Source: Hydrogenoanaerobacterium saccharovorans
GTDB lineage: Bacteria > Bacillota > Clostridia > Oscillospirales > Ruminococcaceae
Direction of reading: 5' to 3'
Length of the DNA: 64,000 nt
Assembly: GCF_016901815.1 (NCBI RefSeq)
Contig: NZ_JACSNR010000003.1
Location: forward strand, 62,001-126,000
In this document: in pieces, positions 21,136-29,578 of the stretch
Numbering within the stretch: the stretch's first letter is position 1
How the letters are laid out: the number at the start of each line of letters is the position of its first letter
The notes under the pieces: model-generated
What the model saw: the letters and a program-made list of their open reading frames with translations, nothing else
The model's database searches: none
What the model was told of the DNA's origin: nothing
Made by a program: the position numbers and the translations under genes

Positions 21136-22290
21136 ATGACAGTATCAGAATATCCCATTGCCTTTGCCGGGGCGGAGGCCTATACCCCGGAGATTATTTT
21201 CCCGGCGCTGACCCGTGCGGTGGAGGCAAGCGGCTTCACCCGGGAGATGGTCGCCGGACGGCGGGTGCTCCTAAAACCCAATCTCCTGATGAAGCGCCGT
21301 CCCGAGGAGGCCACCACCACTCACCCCCTGGTGGTGGAAGCGGCAGCCCGTCTGCTGCTTGACTGGGGCGCCAGTGAAGTGATCATTGCGGACAGTCCCG
21401 GCGGGCCCTATACCCGTCCGCTGCTGCACAGCATCTACGAAACCTGCGGCATGACCGCGGCAGCCCGGCAGAGCGGCGCCCGGCTCAATGAGGACACCGG
21501 CTTTACCACCCTGCGCCGGGAGGAAAACCGGCTGGTGCGGGAATTTTCCATCATCAACCCGGTGATGGAGGCGGATCTGGTGGTGTCGGTGTGCAAGCTC
21601 AAAACCCACAGCATGACCACCCTGTCCGGCGGTGTGAAGAACCTGTTCGGGTGCATTCCCGGCCTGCAGAAGCCGGAGCTGCATCTGCGCTTCCCGGAAA
21701 AGACCGACTTCGGCGAAATGCTGGTGGATCTGGCCCTTACAGTGAAACCGGCCCTCACCATTGTGGATGCGGTGGTGGGCATGGAAGGGGACGGCCCCTC
21801 GGGCGGCAGTCCCCGGAAACTGGGCTTCCTGGCTGCCTGCCAAAATCCCTTCCTGCTGGATCTGGCCCTCTGCCGGATCATCGGTGTCACCCCGGAAAGC
21901 GTCCCCACCATCGCCGCCAGCCAGCGCCGGGGGCTCTGCCCTGAGGACGCCGACGCCCTCTCCCTGGCGGGCGAGGTGCAGTTTGCCCGGCCGGTGCCGG
22001 GATTTGTGCCGCCCCATGCCAAGTCGGTGGACTTCCTCAGCCATACGCCCCGGCTGCTGCGCCCGGCGGTGAGCCGCCTGTGGGATCATCTCACCCCCCG
22101 CCCGGTGATCCGCCGGAAGGACTGTGTCGGCTGCGGACGCTGTGCCGAGAGCTGTCCGGCGCATACCATCACCATCGTAAGCGGCAAGGCGCAGATCCGG
22201 TACGACCGGTGCATCCACTGCTACTGCTGCCATGAGATGTGCCCGGTGCGTGCCATCGATATCCGCCGCACCCGGTTCTTCGACCTCTGA
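21136..22290 (+). CDS. DUF362 protein with C-terminal 2x[4Fe-4S] ferredoxin
   Basis: A 384-residue protein: DUF362 domain (VLLKPNLLMKRRPEEATTTHP, VSVCKLKTHSMTTLSGGVKNLFGCIPG, VGMEGDGPSGGSPR) at about 40-260, then a bacterial ferredoxin pair CVGCGRCAESCP and CIHCYCCHEMCP at about 335-375. It differs from the DUF362 protein at 2126-3256, where the clusters are placed earlier. Function unknown; redox role is inferred from the clusters. ACGGAGGAA precedes the ATG, 37 bases after the permease stop, so it may be the third gene of that operon. Confidence 0.87.
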   Translation: MTVSEYPIAFAGAEAYTPEIIFPALTRAVEASGFTREMVAGRRVLLKPNLLMKRRPEEATTTHPLVVEAAARLLLDWGASEVIIADSPGGPYTRPLLHSIYETCGMTAAARQSGARLNEDTGFTTLRREENRLVREFSIINPVMEADLVVSVCKLKTHSMTTLSGGVKNLFGCIPGLQKPELHLRFPEKTDFGEMLVDLALTVKPALTIVDAVVGMEGDGPSGGSPRKLGFLAACQNPFLLDLALCRIIGVTPESVPTIAASQRRGLCPEDADALSLAGEVQFARPVPGFVPPHAKSVDFLSHTPRLLRPAVSRLWDHLTPRPVIRRKDCVGCGRCAESCPAHTITIVSGKAQIRYDRCIHCYCCHEMCPVRAIDIRRTRFFDL

Positions 22291-22300
22291 CGCCAACCAG

Positions 22301-22336
22301 AAAAGCGGACGCCCCTCCCGGGACGCCCGCTTTTTT
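22301..22336 (+). terminator. Terminator after DUF362 gene 2
   Basis: AAAAGCGG-ACG / CG-CCCGCTTTTTT stem-loop. Confidence 0.88.
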
Positions 22337-22394
22337 CATGGGGCGGAGTTTTCCACCCCTTTCCCCTTTTCCACCGGGAAAGGCGCCCGATAAC

Positions 22395-22416
22395 TTTATC
22401 GCATAAAAGCGATAAA
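22395..22416. promoter_or_regulatory. Perfect inverted repeat, candidate operator
   Basis: TTTATCGC, six bases, GCGATAAA, ending 9 bases before the -35 of the M20-2 promoter: the usual place of an activator or repressor site. Confidence 0.5.
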
Positions 22417-22424
22417 ATTTGTGC

Positions 22425-22453
22425 TTGCATTTTGCCCCGGAGGTTGCTATAAT
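22425..22453 (+). promoter_or_regulatory. Promoter of M20 hydrolase 2
   Basis: TTGCAT (22425-22430), 17-bp spacer, TATAAT (22448-22453). The leader has an ACCACAG/CTGTGGT hairpin around 22470-22500. Confidence 0.7.
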
Positions 22454-22569
22454 GTTCCCATACCCAATACCACAGTTTTTCCGGAAAGCGGAGCTGTGGT
22501 TATAAAAATCCCGGTTGCTTTCGCGATTTTAATTGCTAAAGCACCACGACAAAACAGGAGGAACCAACC

Positions 22570-23751
22570 ATGAAAGAACTGCTGGAACAGGCCGAGGCTC
22601 TAAGCGGCGAACTGGTGCGCTGGCGCCGTCATATCCATGAAAACCCCGAGGTAGGAGCGGATCTGCCCGATACCTGCGCCTATGTCACCGAGGAACTGAA
22701 GAAGATGGGATATGAGCCCTATCCGGTGGGCGGCGGTGTGGTAGCCATGCTGGACGGTGATCCGAATGGCAAGGTGATCCTTCTGCGCGGCGATATGGAT
22801 GCCCTGCCCATGGAGGAGCAGTCCGGCGAAGCCTTTTCCAGCAAGCGTCCGGGCAGGATGCATGCCTGCGGACATGATACCCATACTGCCATGCTGCTGG
22901 GTGCGGCAAAGCTGCTCATGGACAACAAGGACAAGGTCAAGGGCCGGGTCAAGTTCATGTTCCAGCCCGGTGAAGAGGGCTACAAGGGCGCACTGCACAT
23001 GGTCGAGGCAGGTCTGCTGGAGAATCCCCATGTGGATGCTGCCCTGGGTATGCATTCCCAGTCTGCCAGTGACTATCCCACCGGCACCATCATGCACACC
23101 ACCGGCCCATCGGCAGCTTCGGCAGACGGCTTCAAGGTGATTGTCCATGGCAAGGGAGCCCATGGCGCCCGCCCCGAGGACGGCATCGACCCGGTGAATA
23201 TCCTGGCGCATATCCTCATTGCGCTGCAGACCATCAACAGCCGGGAACGCAACCAGCAGGAGCCGCTGATCCTCACCATCGGACAGCTCATTGCCGGCAC
23301 AGCCGAAAATATTATCCCCAATGACGGCTACCTCACCGGTACCATCCGGGCGTTCAATCAGGAGGTGCGGGTGCATGCCAAGCGCCGTCTGGAGGAGATT
23401 TCCAAGGGAATTGCCGCCACCTTCGGCGCCACCGCGGAGATCCAGTGGTACACGGAATTTGCCCCCACCATCAATGACCGTGCGCTGATAGCAGAACTGG
23501 ACGGCTATGTCCGGGAACTGCTCGGGGACGACCGGGTGAAGATCACCGAGCCCCAGATGGGTTCCGAGGACTTCTCGGAAGTGATGCTGCGTGTACCGGG
23601 TGCCTTCTTCAACCTGAGCACCGGTTCCAGAGAGGAGGGCTACCTCTTCGGCGCCCACAATCCCCAGGTGCGTCACAACGAAGCAGCCCTGCCCACCGGC
23701 AGTGCCGTCTATGCCTACACTGCCATGCGCTGGCTGGAAGAAAACTGCTGA
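22570..23751 (+). CDS. M20 family metallo-hydrolase, copy 2
   Basis: A 393-residue paralogue of 14591-15772 with the same motifs: RRHIHENPE, LLRGDMDALPM, ACGHDTHTAMLLGAA, QPGEEG, VHGKGAHGARPEDGIDP, QMGSEDFS. Here the neighbours are an amino-acid binding protein, a permease and an AbgB-like hydrolase, so release of amino acids from acylated or dipeptide nutrients is a reasonable reading. CAGGAGGAACC precedes the ATG. A terminator follows the gene, so it is its own transcript. Confidence 0.9.
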   Translation: MKELLEQAEALSGELVRWRRHIHENPEVGADLPDTCAYVTEELKKMGYEPYPVGGGVVAMLDGDPNGKVILLRGDMDALPMEEQSGEAFSSKRPGRMHACGHDTHTAMLLGAAKLLMDNKDKVKGRVKFMFQPGEEGYKGALHMVEAGLLENPHVDAALGMHSQSASDYPTGTIMHTTGPSAASADGFKVIVHGKGAHGARPEDGIDPVNILAHILIALQTINSRERNQQEPLILTIGQLIAGTAENIIPNDGYLTGTIRAFNQEVRVHAKRRLEEISKGIAATFGATAEIQWYTEFAPTINDRALIAELDGYVRELLGDDRVKITEPQMGSEDFSEVMLRVPGAFFNLSTGSREEGYLFGAHNPQVRHNEAALPTGSAVYAYTAMRWLEENC

Positions 23752-23808
23752 TCACCCCCTTTCCGATTCTATATAAGTCCGGGGATTCTCCTTGCCCCGG
23801 GCGCATCA

Positions 23809-23839
23809 GCGGCTGTCCGTTCTGCGGACAGCCGCTTTT
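23809..23839 (+). terminator. Terminator of M20 hydrolase 2
   Basis: GCGGCTGTCCG / CGGACAGCCGC perfect stem followed by TTTTC. The remaining 240 bases up to the next promoter show no gene. Confidence 0.88.
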
Positions 23840-24083
23840 CTGTTCCCCGGGCATATAAAAAACCGCCCTGCATCGTGGCAAGGCGGCAGTCTCTCCCCCT
23901 TGCGCATGGGCGGTCACCGGAACCGCCTGTCACACGCTCTCCGGCGCTTTAAGCTGCGAAATTCTCCCCTTTTTTCCCGCTCTTTCGCTTTCATGCGTGA
24001 AAAACGCAAGATGTATTCTGTCCAAAAATTCCCCTGTCCGTCCGGTACTATTGCATCAGCTTTGAAAATCGTCCCAAAACCCA

Positions 24084-24112
24084 TTGACAACCCGCGCCGG
24101 GTGCTTTACAAT
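24084..24112 (+). promoter_or_regulatory. Promoter of the amino-acid uptake operon
   Basis: TTGACA (24084-24089), 17-bp spacer, TACAAT (24107-24112), then a GCTACTATGCTACTACGC direct repeat at the expected transcript start. Confidence 0.75.
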
Positions 24113-24163
24113 GCTACTATGCTACTACGCTAAAGCAAATCCACAAATCAGGAGGAATCAGTT

Positions 24164-25027
24164 ATGAAAAACGCAATGTCCAAACGCCTGACCGCCCTAT
24201 GTCTGGCGCTCTGTCTGGCACTGCCGCTGGCAGGATGCTCTTCCAAGGAGGAGTCCTCGGCTGCCAACCGGCTGGAAGCCATCAAGGAGCGCGGTTATAT
24301 CGAAGTGGTCACAGAACCCTATTTTGCTCCCATGGAATTCATCGACCCCACTAAGGAGGGGGACGAGAAATATGTGGGTGCGGACATTGAACTGGCTCAC
24401 CATATTGCGGACGAACTTGGCGTAGAATGTCACATTATCCCGCTGGATTTCACATCGGTGCTGTCGGGTGTTACCACCGGCAAGTATGATATGGCGATTT
24501 CCGCTCTGGCCTACACGCCCGAACGGGCGGAGGCCATGGAGCTTTCGGACGGCTATTACTACGGCACCGAAGATACCGGCTATGGTCTGATGGTACGCAC
24601 CGAGGACCTGGCTGCCATCACTTCGGCGGACGACCTCGGCGATAAGACGGTCGTTGTCCAGAGCGGCTCCATTCAGGAGAGCTTCCTCAATGAACAGGTG
24701 CCGGCTGTGGGCGAAACCAAGCGTGTTTCCGCCACCACCGACGGCTTCCTGATGGTACAGGAGGGCAAGGCGGATGCCATTATCACCGCCATCAACACCG
24801 CCCAGCTCTATCTGGATGCCAACCCGAACTGCGGCATGAGCATTGTGCCGGACTTCCGGTTCGTGGAGGACGAATCCACCAAGGGCACCCGGATCGGCGC
24901 AGCCAAGGGCGAGACCGAACTCATTGAGGAGGTCAACCGCATCATCGGCGAAGTCCGGGAAGAAGGGCTTTACGATCAGTGGTATGAGCAGTATACCGAG
25001 TACGCCCGGAGCCTGGGCATTCAGTAA
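24164..25027 (+). CDS. Polar amino-acid ABC transporter substrate-binding lipoprotein
   Basis: A 287-residue family-3 solute-binding protein. A lipoprotein signal (KRLTALCLALCLALPLAGC) is followed by the mature start CSSKEESS. The binding domain shows IKERGYIEVVTEPYFAPMEFID, GADIELAHHIADELG, DFTSVLSGVTTGKYDMAISALAYTPERAEAMELSDGYY and GDKTVVVQSGSIQES, typical of basic or polar amino-acid receptors. It would be anchored outside the membrane and deliver ligand to the permease that begins 22 bases later. Specificity cannot be read. Confidence 0.92.
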   Translation: MKNAMSKRLTALCLALCLALPLAGCSSKEESSAANRLEAIKERGYIEVVTEPYFAPMEFIDPTKEGDEKYVGADIELAHHIADELGVECHIIPLDFTSVLSGVTTGKYDMAISALAYTPERAEAMELSDGYYYGTEDTGYGLMVRTEDLAAITSADDLGDKTVVVQSGSIQESFLNEQVPAVGETKRVSATTDGFLMVQEGKADAIITAINTAQLYLDANPNCGMSIVPDFRFVEDESTKGTRIGAAKGETELIEEVNRIIGEVREEGLYDQWYEQYTEYARSLGIQ

Positions 25028-25049
25028 TCAAGGAAAGCGGTAACAATCC

Positions 25050-25715
25050 ATGTGGGAAAATATACTGAAAATTTTGCAGAGATACGGCGATGTCTATCTG
25101 GAAGGACTGGCAGGCACGCTGTGGATCGCCGCCCTGACCGTGGTAGCCGGTACAGTCATCGGCATTATCCTGGCGGTGTTCCGTCTGGGCAAGTGCCGCC
25201 CCTGTGAATGGTTTGTCCGGTTCTATATCTGGATTATCCGGGGCACTCCCAGCCTGCTGCAGCTCTATTTCTTCTATCTGTTCCTGCCCAAGGTGCTGCC
25301 CATCGAGATCTCCGAGACCGAAAGCGTTGTGATCGCGCTCATTATCAGTGCCGGCGCCTATGTCAGCGAGATTATCCGGGCGGGCATCCAGGCAGTGGAC
25401 CCCGGTCAGACCGAAGCCGCCAGCTGTCTGGGACTCTCCCGGGCACAGACCCTGCGGTTCATCATTCTCCCCCAGGCGGTAAAGAATATCCTGCCGGCTC
25501 TGGGCAATGAGTTTGTAAATATGATCAAGCAGGCGTCCCTGGGCTCCATCTTCTTTGTCAATGAGCTCACCACGGCGTACCGTACTGCTTCGGCTGCCAC
25601 CTTCCTGCCCATCGAATCGCTGATTATCTCGGGTGTGATCTATCTCTTTGTCACAACCCTGTTCACCTGGGTGGTTCAGCTGGCGGAACGCCGGATGGCG
25701 GTTTCCGCTGCCTGA
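25050..25715 (+). CDS. Polar amino-acid ABC transporter permease
   Basis: A 221-residue HisM/GlnP-type permease with about five membrane segments, the GTPSLLQLYFFYLFLP segment and the EAA loop QTEAASCLGLSRAQTLRFIILPQAVKNILPALGNEF that docks the ATPase. It pairs with the upstream binding protein. Unusually, no ATP-binding gene of this family follows: the next features are a terminator and an AbgB-like hydrolase, so the ATPase must be supplied from elsewhere. Confidence 0.92.
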   Translation: MWENILKILQRYGDVYLEGLAGTLWIAALTVVAGTVIGIILAVFRLGKCRPCEWFVRFYIWIIRGTPSLLQLYFFYLFLPKVLPIEISETESVVIALIISAGAYVSEIIRAGIQAVDPGQTEAASCLGLSRAQTLRFIILPQAVKNILPALGNEFVNMIKQASLGSIFFVNELTTAYRTASAATFLPIESLIISGVIYLFVTTLFTWVVQLAERRMAVSAA

Positions 25716-25737
25716 TCCCCCCCTTCCAAGTCGAAAT

Positions 25738-25766
25738 ACCCGGAGGAATTTTTCTCCGGGATTTTT
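25738..25766 (+). terminator. Terminator of the uptake operon
   Basis: ACCCGGAG / CTCCGGGA stem followed by TTTTT. Confidence 0.88.
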
Positions 25767-25862
25767 CGGAGTGTAATAAAAATTCAGAAAATAAGCAACA
25801 ATCCGCCGCAAAATCTGCAATTTCCGGCGGTAGAATGAAACCAAATCAAAGGAGCTGACTGT

Positions 25863-27302
25863 ATGACTGATCTGGAACTGATCCGGGAATCGGTGGCAAA
25901 ACACGCCGCGAAGATTCTCGACGCCAACGACCGAATCTGGGATTATGCCGAGCTTGCTTTCCATGAGCACAAGTCTGCCGAGCTGCTCTGCCGGCTGCTG
26001 GAAGAGGAGGGCTTCACTGTCCAGCGCGGGCTGGCGGAGATCCCCACCTGCTTTACCGGCACCTACAAGAAGGGCACCGGCAAACCGGTGATGGGCTTCC
26101 TGGGGGAATTTGACGCCCTTTCGAGCCTGAGCCAGCAGGCAGCCCTGCCGGAGAAATCCCCGGTGACTGCCGGAGCTCCCGGACATGGCTGCGGACACTG
26201 TGCCCTGGGCACCGGGTCGCTGGCAGCTGCCTTTGCCCTCAAGGACTATCTGGACGCCACCGGCGAGGACGGCACTGTAATTTACTTCGGCTGTCCGGCT
26301 GAGGAAGGCGCCGGCTCCAAGCAGTTCATGGCCCGGGCCGGACTCTTTGACGATGTGGACTTTGTCTACACCTGGCACCCCTCCACCATCAATGGGGTGG
26401 AATCGGTGCAGTCCAATGCCATCATGGGCGCCAACTTCCGCTTCAAGGGACGCACCAGTCATGCGGCAGCTTCGCCCCATCTGGGACGCAGCGCCCTGGA
26501 CGCCGTGGAACTCATGAGCGTGGGCTGCAACTACCTCCGGGAGCATGTGATCCCCGAGGCACGCATCCACTATGCCTATATTGACGCCGGCGGCACTGCC
26601 CCCAATGTGGTGCAGGATCATGCCACTGTGCGGTATGAAGTGCGCACCCCGTTCGTAAAGGATCTGCGGGAACTCTTTGACCGGGTGGTAGATGTGGCAA
26701 AGGGCGCTGCCCTGATGACCGGCACCACCCTGGATGTGGAACTTGCCATGGCCTTTACCGAATATGTGCCCAACAAGGCACTGGGCGCCATTGCCAGTGA
26801 AGCCATGCAGGAGGTGGGCGCTCCCAGGTGGGACGAGGCCGATTTCCAGCTGGCACGGCAGTTCCTCCTGAGTTATGACCCCGAGACCCGGGCTGCCATT
26901 GAGGCAGAGATCCGCCGCACCTATGGCGACCGGGCCGAGGCAGTGCTCCAGCGTCCGCTGGCCACCGATGTGATCCCCTTTGACCCCTCTGCCATCCGGC
27001 TCCAGGCCGGCTCCACCGATGTGGGTGATGTGGGCTATGCCGCTCCCACCCTCAACCTGCTGGTTGCCACTGCCTGTGTGGGCAATGTGGGTCACTCCTG
27101 GCAGATGACTGCCCAGGCCTGCAGCCCGCTGGCACACAAGGGCCTGCTCACCGCTGCCGAAGCCATGGCGCTGTCGGCAGTGCGTACCAAGCACCGTCCC
27201 GATGCCATCGCCGCTGCCAAGGCGGAAGTCCTGGCCCGCAACGGCGGCAAGTATACCTGCCCGCTGCCTGACTCGGTCAAGCCGCCTCTGGATACCTATT
27301 GA
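25863..27302 (+). CDS. M20 family hydrolase, AbgB (p-aminobenzoyl-glutamate hydrolase)-like
   Basis: A 479-residue M20 enzyme of the AbgB branch: RIWDYAELAFHEHKSAELL, GFLGEFDALSSLSQ, GHGCGHCALGTGSLAAAFAL (metal site), YFGCPAEEGAGSKQFM with the catalytic glutamate pair, GRTSHAAASPHLGRSALDAVELM, and GNVGHSWQMTAQA with the late histidine. AbgB hydrolyses p-aminobenzoyl-glutamate, a folate breakdown product; other members act on dipeptides, so the substrate is open. No AbgA partner or AbgT transporter is adjacent. A TAGAAT -10 sits at 25831 and AAAGGAG precedes the ATG. Confidence 0.88.
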   Translation: MTDLELIRESVAKHAAKILDANDRIWDYAELAFHEHKSAELLCRLLEEEGFTVQRGLAEIPTCFTGTYKKGTGKPVMGFLGEFDALSSLSQQAALPEKSPVTAGAPGHGCGHCALGTGSLAAAFALKDYLDATGEDGTVIYFGCPAEEGAGSKQFMARAGLFDDVDFVYTWHPSTINGVESVQSNAIMGANFRFKGRTSHAAASPHLGRSALDAVELMSVGCNYLREHVIPEARIHYAYIDAGGTAPNVVQDHATVRYEVRTPFVKDLRELFDRVVDVAKGAALMTGTTLDVELAMAFTEYVPNKALGAIASEAMQEVGAPRWDEADFQLARQFLLSYDPETRAAIEAEIRRTYGDRAEAVLQRPLATDVIPFDPSAIRLQAGSTDVGDVGYAAPTLNLLVATACVGNVGHSWQMTAQACSPLAHKGLLTAAEAMALSAVRTKHRPDAIAAAKAEVLARNGGKYTCPLPDSVKPPLDTY

Positions 27303-27456
27303 TTTTCCCTGATATGTTCTGAGCGGGGGTTTTTCTTTCCTTTCTTTTTTCTCACCCGCTTTTTGTCCCGCACCGCAGGTCCGGTTCCTTTTGGCAGGGC
27401 CTTACCTCTCTGCCCCTTCGCTTCTCCGGTTCTGCGGTGCTTTCTCTTCCCTTTAC

Positions 27457-27496
27457 CAGACCGTCCCATTCTATACCCGGGGACGGTCTGTTTTTT
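27457..27496 (+). terminator. Terminator, AbgB-like gene
   Basis: CAGACCGTCCC / GGGACGGTCTG perfect 11-bp stem with T6; its end touches the stop codon of the convergent Crp/Fnr gene. Confidence 0.88.
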
Positions 27497-28169
27497 ATGC
27501 CCGGTGACTGTCCGGCAGGGTCAGCAGAGTGATCCGCCGCCGCTCCACCCGGAGAATCCCCTCCTTCTGCATTTTGCCCAGTTCCACCGTCATGGCACTG
27601 CGGTCCACCGCCAGATAGTCCGCCAGCCGCTGCCGGGTGAATCCCAGCTCGAAACTGGCACTCCCCGCTGCCCGGGCCCGGTCCGAGAGGTATTCCATCA
27701 GCCGTCCCCGGATGCTGCGCTGGGACAGGATCGCTGCCTTGCGGCTCATCTCCCGGGTACGGGCTGCCAGCAGGGCCAACAGATTCCGCTGCAGCCGCTG
27801 ATGGAATCCACAGGCCTCACAGCAGCCGGTCATCAGACGGTCGGGACGCAGCCACAGGATACGGCAGTCCTCCGCTGCCACCAGGTCATAGGGCAGTTCC
27901 ACCCCCTGCCCCGCAAAGACCTCCCCGAACAGCTCACCCGGTCCCAGCCGGGCCATGAGCGTTTCACTGCCCCAGTAGTCGGTGCTGAGAATATCCACCC
28001 GGCCTTCCAGCACCAGTCCCATGGCGGCAAGTTCCTCCCCGGCATGGGCCAGCAGTTCCCCCTTCTGTGCCGGACTTTCCCAGCCGCCGACGCACCCCAG
28101 CACCGCCTGACATTCCTCCTCGCTAAGCCCCGCAAAGAGCCGGTATTCCGATAACATTCGGTTTTCCAT
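27495..28169 (-). CDS. Crp/Fnr-family transcriptional regulator
   Basis: A 224-residue regulator: cyclic-nucleotide-binding-type beta barrel (residues 10-115; GLVLEGRVDIL, LGPGELFGEV), dimer helix, and a C-terminal winged helix with recognition region FTRQRLADYLAVDRSAMTVELGKMQKEGIL. A cysteine cluster CCEAC at about 115-119 plus other cysteines could hold a redox ligand such as an Fe-S cluster; ligand unknown. It is divergent from a PNPOx-family gene and a ferredoxin gene, and a perfect 16-bp palindrome lies between, so it probably controls both sides. Confidence 0.9.
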   Translation of the reverse strand: MENRMLSEYRLFAGLSEEECQAVLGCVGGWESPAQKGELLAHAGEELAAMGLVLEGRVDILSTDYWGSETLMARLGPGELFGEVFAGQGVELPYDLVAAEDCRILWLRPDRLMTGCCEACGFHQRLQRNLLALLAARTREMSRKAAILSQRSIRGRLMEYLSDRARAAGSASFELGFTRQRLADYLAVDRSAMTVELGKMQKEGILRVERRRITLLTLPDSHRA

Positions 28170-28186
28170 GACAGTTCTCCGCTTTT

Positions 28187-28202
28187 TGTTGGAATTCCAA
28201 CA
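28187..28202. promoter_or_regulatory. Perfect palindrome, candidate Crp/Fnr operator
   Basis: TGTTGGAATTCCAACA. Its centre is 41.5 bases before the start expected from the TATACT at 28224-28229, the classic class II activator distance; for the other -10 (TATAAT at 28210-28215) it would cover the -35. Confidence 0.65.
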
Positions 28203-28209
28203 GAATTTC

Positions 28210-28229
28210 TATAATAATTCTACTATACT
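28210..28229 (+). promoter_or_regulatory. Two overlapping -10 candidates of the PNPOx-ferredoxin operon
   Basis: TATAAT at 28210-28215 and TATACT at 28224-28229; neither has a good -35, as expected for an activator-dependent promoter. Confidence 0.5.
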
Positions 28230-28263
28230 GAAACTGCACCAATCAAGGGAAAGGACGGATTTT

Positions 28264-28764
28264 ATGCGCAGAAAAGACCGTGAAATGCCCGAAGCCTTCG
28301 GCTGGGCGGTAGCAGACAAATGTGAGTGGGCGGTTCTGGGATTGATCGACGCCGATGGCGAAGTCTATCCGGTACCGGTCACCATTGTCCGGGAGGGCAG
28401 CCGGGTGTATTTCCACTCGGCCCAGTCCGGCGAAAAGGTGGAGTGTCTGCGCCGGCACCCCCGGGTGAGCCTGTGCTGCATCGGGGATACCAACCGGGGC
28501 GCATTCGGGAATTTCACCACCGAGTATGAATCGGCGATCCTCCGGGGTCAGGCGGCGGAAGTCACCGACCCCGAAGAAAAACAGCGGATTCTGCGGCTGC
28601 TCTGTGAGCGGCATACGCCGGAGCTCATGGAGAAATTTCCGTCCGAAGCGGCCCGGAGTCTTGGGCGCACCGGAGTATGGTGCATTGAAACCGAAACCAT
28701 CACAGCCAAACGCAAGCGGTACGACAGTGCCGGCGTGGAGCTCAAATACCAGAGAGAGGAATAG
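28264..28764 (+). CDS. Pyridoxamine 5'-phosphate oxidase-like (split-barrel flavin) protein
   Basis: A 166-residue split-barrel protein: WAVLGLIDADGEVYPVPVTIV, RVYFHSAQSGEKVECLRRHPRVSLCCIG and GVWCIETETITAKRKRY, the pattern of the NimA/PNPOx-like family that binds FMN or heme and often reduces small molecules. ATG at 28264 has AAAGGAC upstream; the longer frame reaches into the promoter. It starts the operon with the ferredoxin 5 bases downstream. Confidence 0.87.
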   Translation: MRRKDREMPEAFGWAVADKCEWAVLGLIDADGEVYPVPVTIVREGSRVYFHSAQSGEKVECLRRHPRVSLCCIGDTNRGAFGNFTTEYESAILRGQAAEVTDPEEKQRILRLLCERHTPELMEKFPSEAARSLGRTGVWCIETETITAKRKRYDSAGVELKYQREE

Positions 28765-28769
28765 ATTCT

Positions 28770-29459
28770 ATGATACGCAAGATCATTACCATTGATTCCG
28801 AACGCTGCAACGGCTGCGGCCTGTGTGCGGCGGCCTGCCATGAGGGAGCCATCGGCATGGTGAACGGCAAAGCTGTGCTGCTCCGGGAGGATTACTGCGA
28901 TGGTCTGGGGGATTGTCTGCCGGCCTGTCCCACCGGAGCCATCACCATGACCGAACGGGAAGCCCCGGCCTATGATGAAGCGGCAGTGGCAGCGCATCTG
29001 GCAGCCCGCAAGCCGGCGGGAGGCTGTGCCGGAGGCGGTTGTCCGGGCAGCCGCAGCCAGACTTTTGCCGCACCGGCAGCGGAAGCTCTTCCGGCAGAGA
29101 CCTGTCTGGGACAGTGGCCGGTGCAGCTGCGTCTGGTTTCGCCGATGGCAGGGTTCTTTGACGGAGCGGATCTGCTGCTGGCAGCGGACTGTTCTGCCTT
29201 TGCCCGGGGGGATTTCCATGCCCGGTACATGAAAGGCAAGGTGACCGTCATTGGCTGTCCCAAGCTGGACCCGGTGGATTACAGTGAAAAGCTCACCGAG
29301 ATCTTCCGGCTGCACAATATCCGCTCGGTGACCCTGGTGCGGATGGAAGTGCCCTGCTGCGGCGGCCTGGAGCGGGCGGTACAGAAGGCGCTGGCTGCCT
29401 GCGGACGCCCGATCCCCTTCGAAAGCGTCACCCTTTCGGTACGGGGCGAGATCCTCTGA
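28770..29459 (+). CDS. Ferredoxin-domain protein with Cys-rich C-terminal domain
   Basis: A 229-residue protein with an N-terminal 2x[4Fe-4S] ferredoxin (CNGCGLCAAACHEGAI and, more degenerate, CDGLGDCLPACPTGAI), a linker with CAGGGCPG, then a domain with GADLLLAADCSAFARGDFHARYMKGKVTVIGCPKLDP and VPCCGGLERAVQKAL. This layout is common beside Crp/Fnr plus PNPOx genes in clostridia. An electron-transfer role in stress or nitrosative defence is inferred from that context. The second cluster lacks one cysteine of the first C-x2-C-x2-C set. Confidence 0.85.
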   Translation: MIRKIITIDSERCNGCGLCAAACHEGAIGMVNGKAVLLREDYCDGLGDCLPACPTGAITMTEREAPAYDEAAVAAHLAARKPAGGCAGGGCPGSRSQTFAAPAAEALPAETCLGQWPVQLRLVSPMAGFFDGADLLLAADCSAFARGDFHARYMKGKVTVIGCPKLDPVDYSEKLTEIFRLHNIRSVTLVRMEVPCCGGLERAVQKALAACGRPIPFESVTLSVRGEIL

Positions 29460-29460
29460 T

Positions 29461-29490
29461 AAAAAAAGGAGCCTCAGGGCTCCTTTTTTT
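29461..29490 (+). terminator. Terminator of the PNPOx-ferredoxin operon
   Basis: AAAAAAAGGAGCC / GGCTCCTTTTTTT hairpin. Confidence 0.93.
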
Positions 29491-29578
29491 GCTGGGACGG
29501 GGAAAGATTCCGCTATGCAGCCGGGCGCATTTGGGCTATAATAGCCTTGGAACCAAAGAACCGAAAGGAGAATTCCCC

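Noticed and set aside
28187-28202. GAATTC-centred palindrome as mere chance
   Set aside because: Kept as an operator candidate because perfect symmetry extends to 16 bp and it lies between divergent regulator and target genes.
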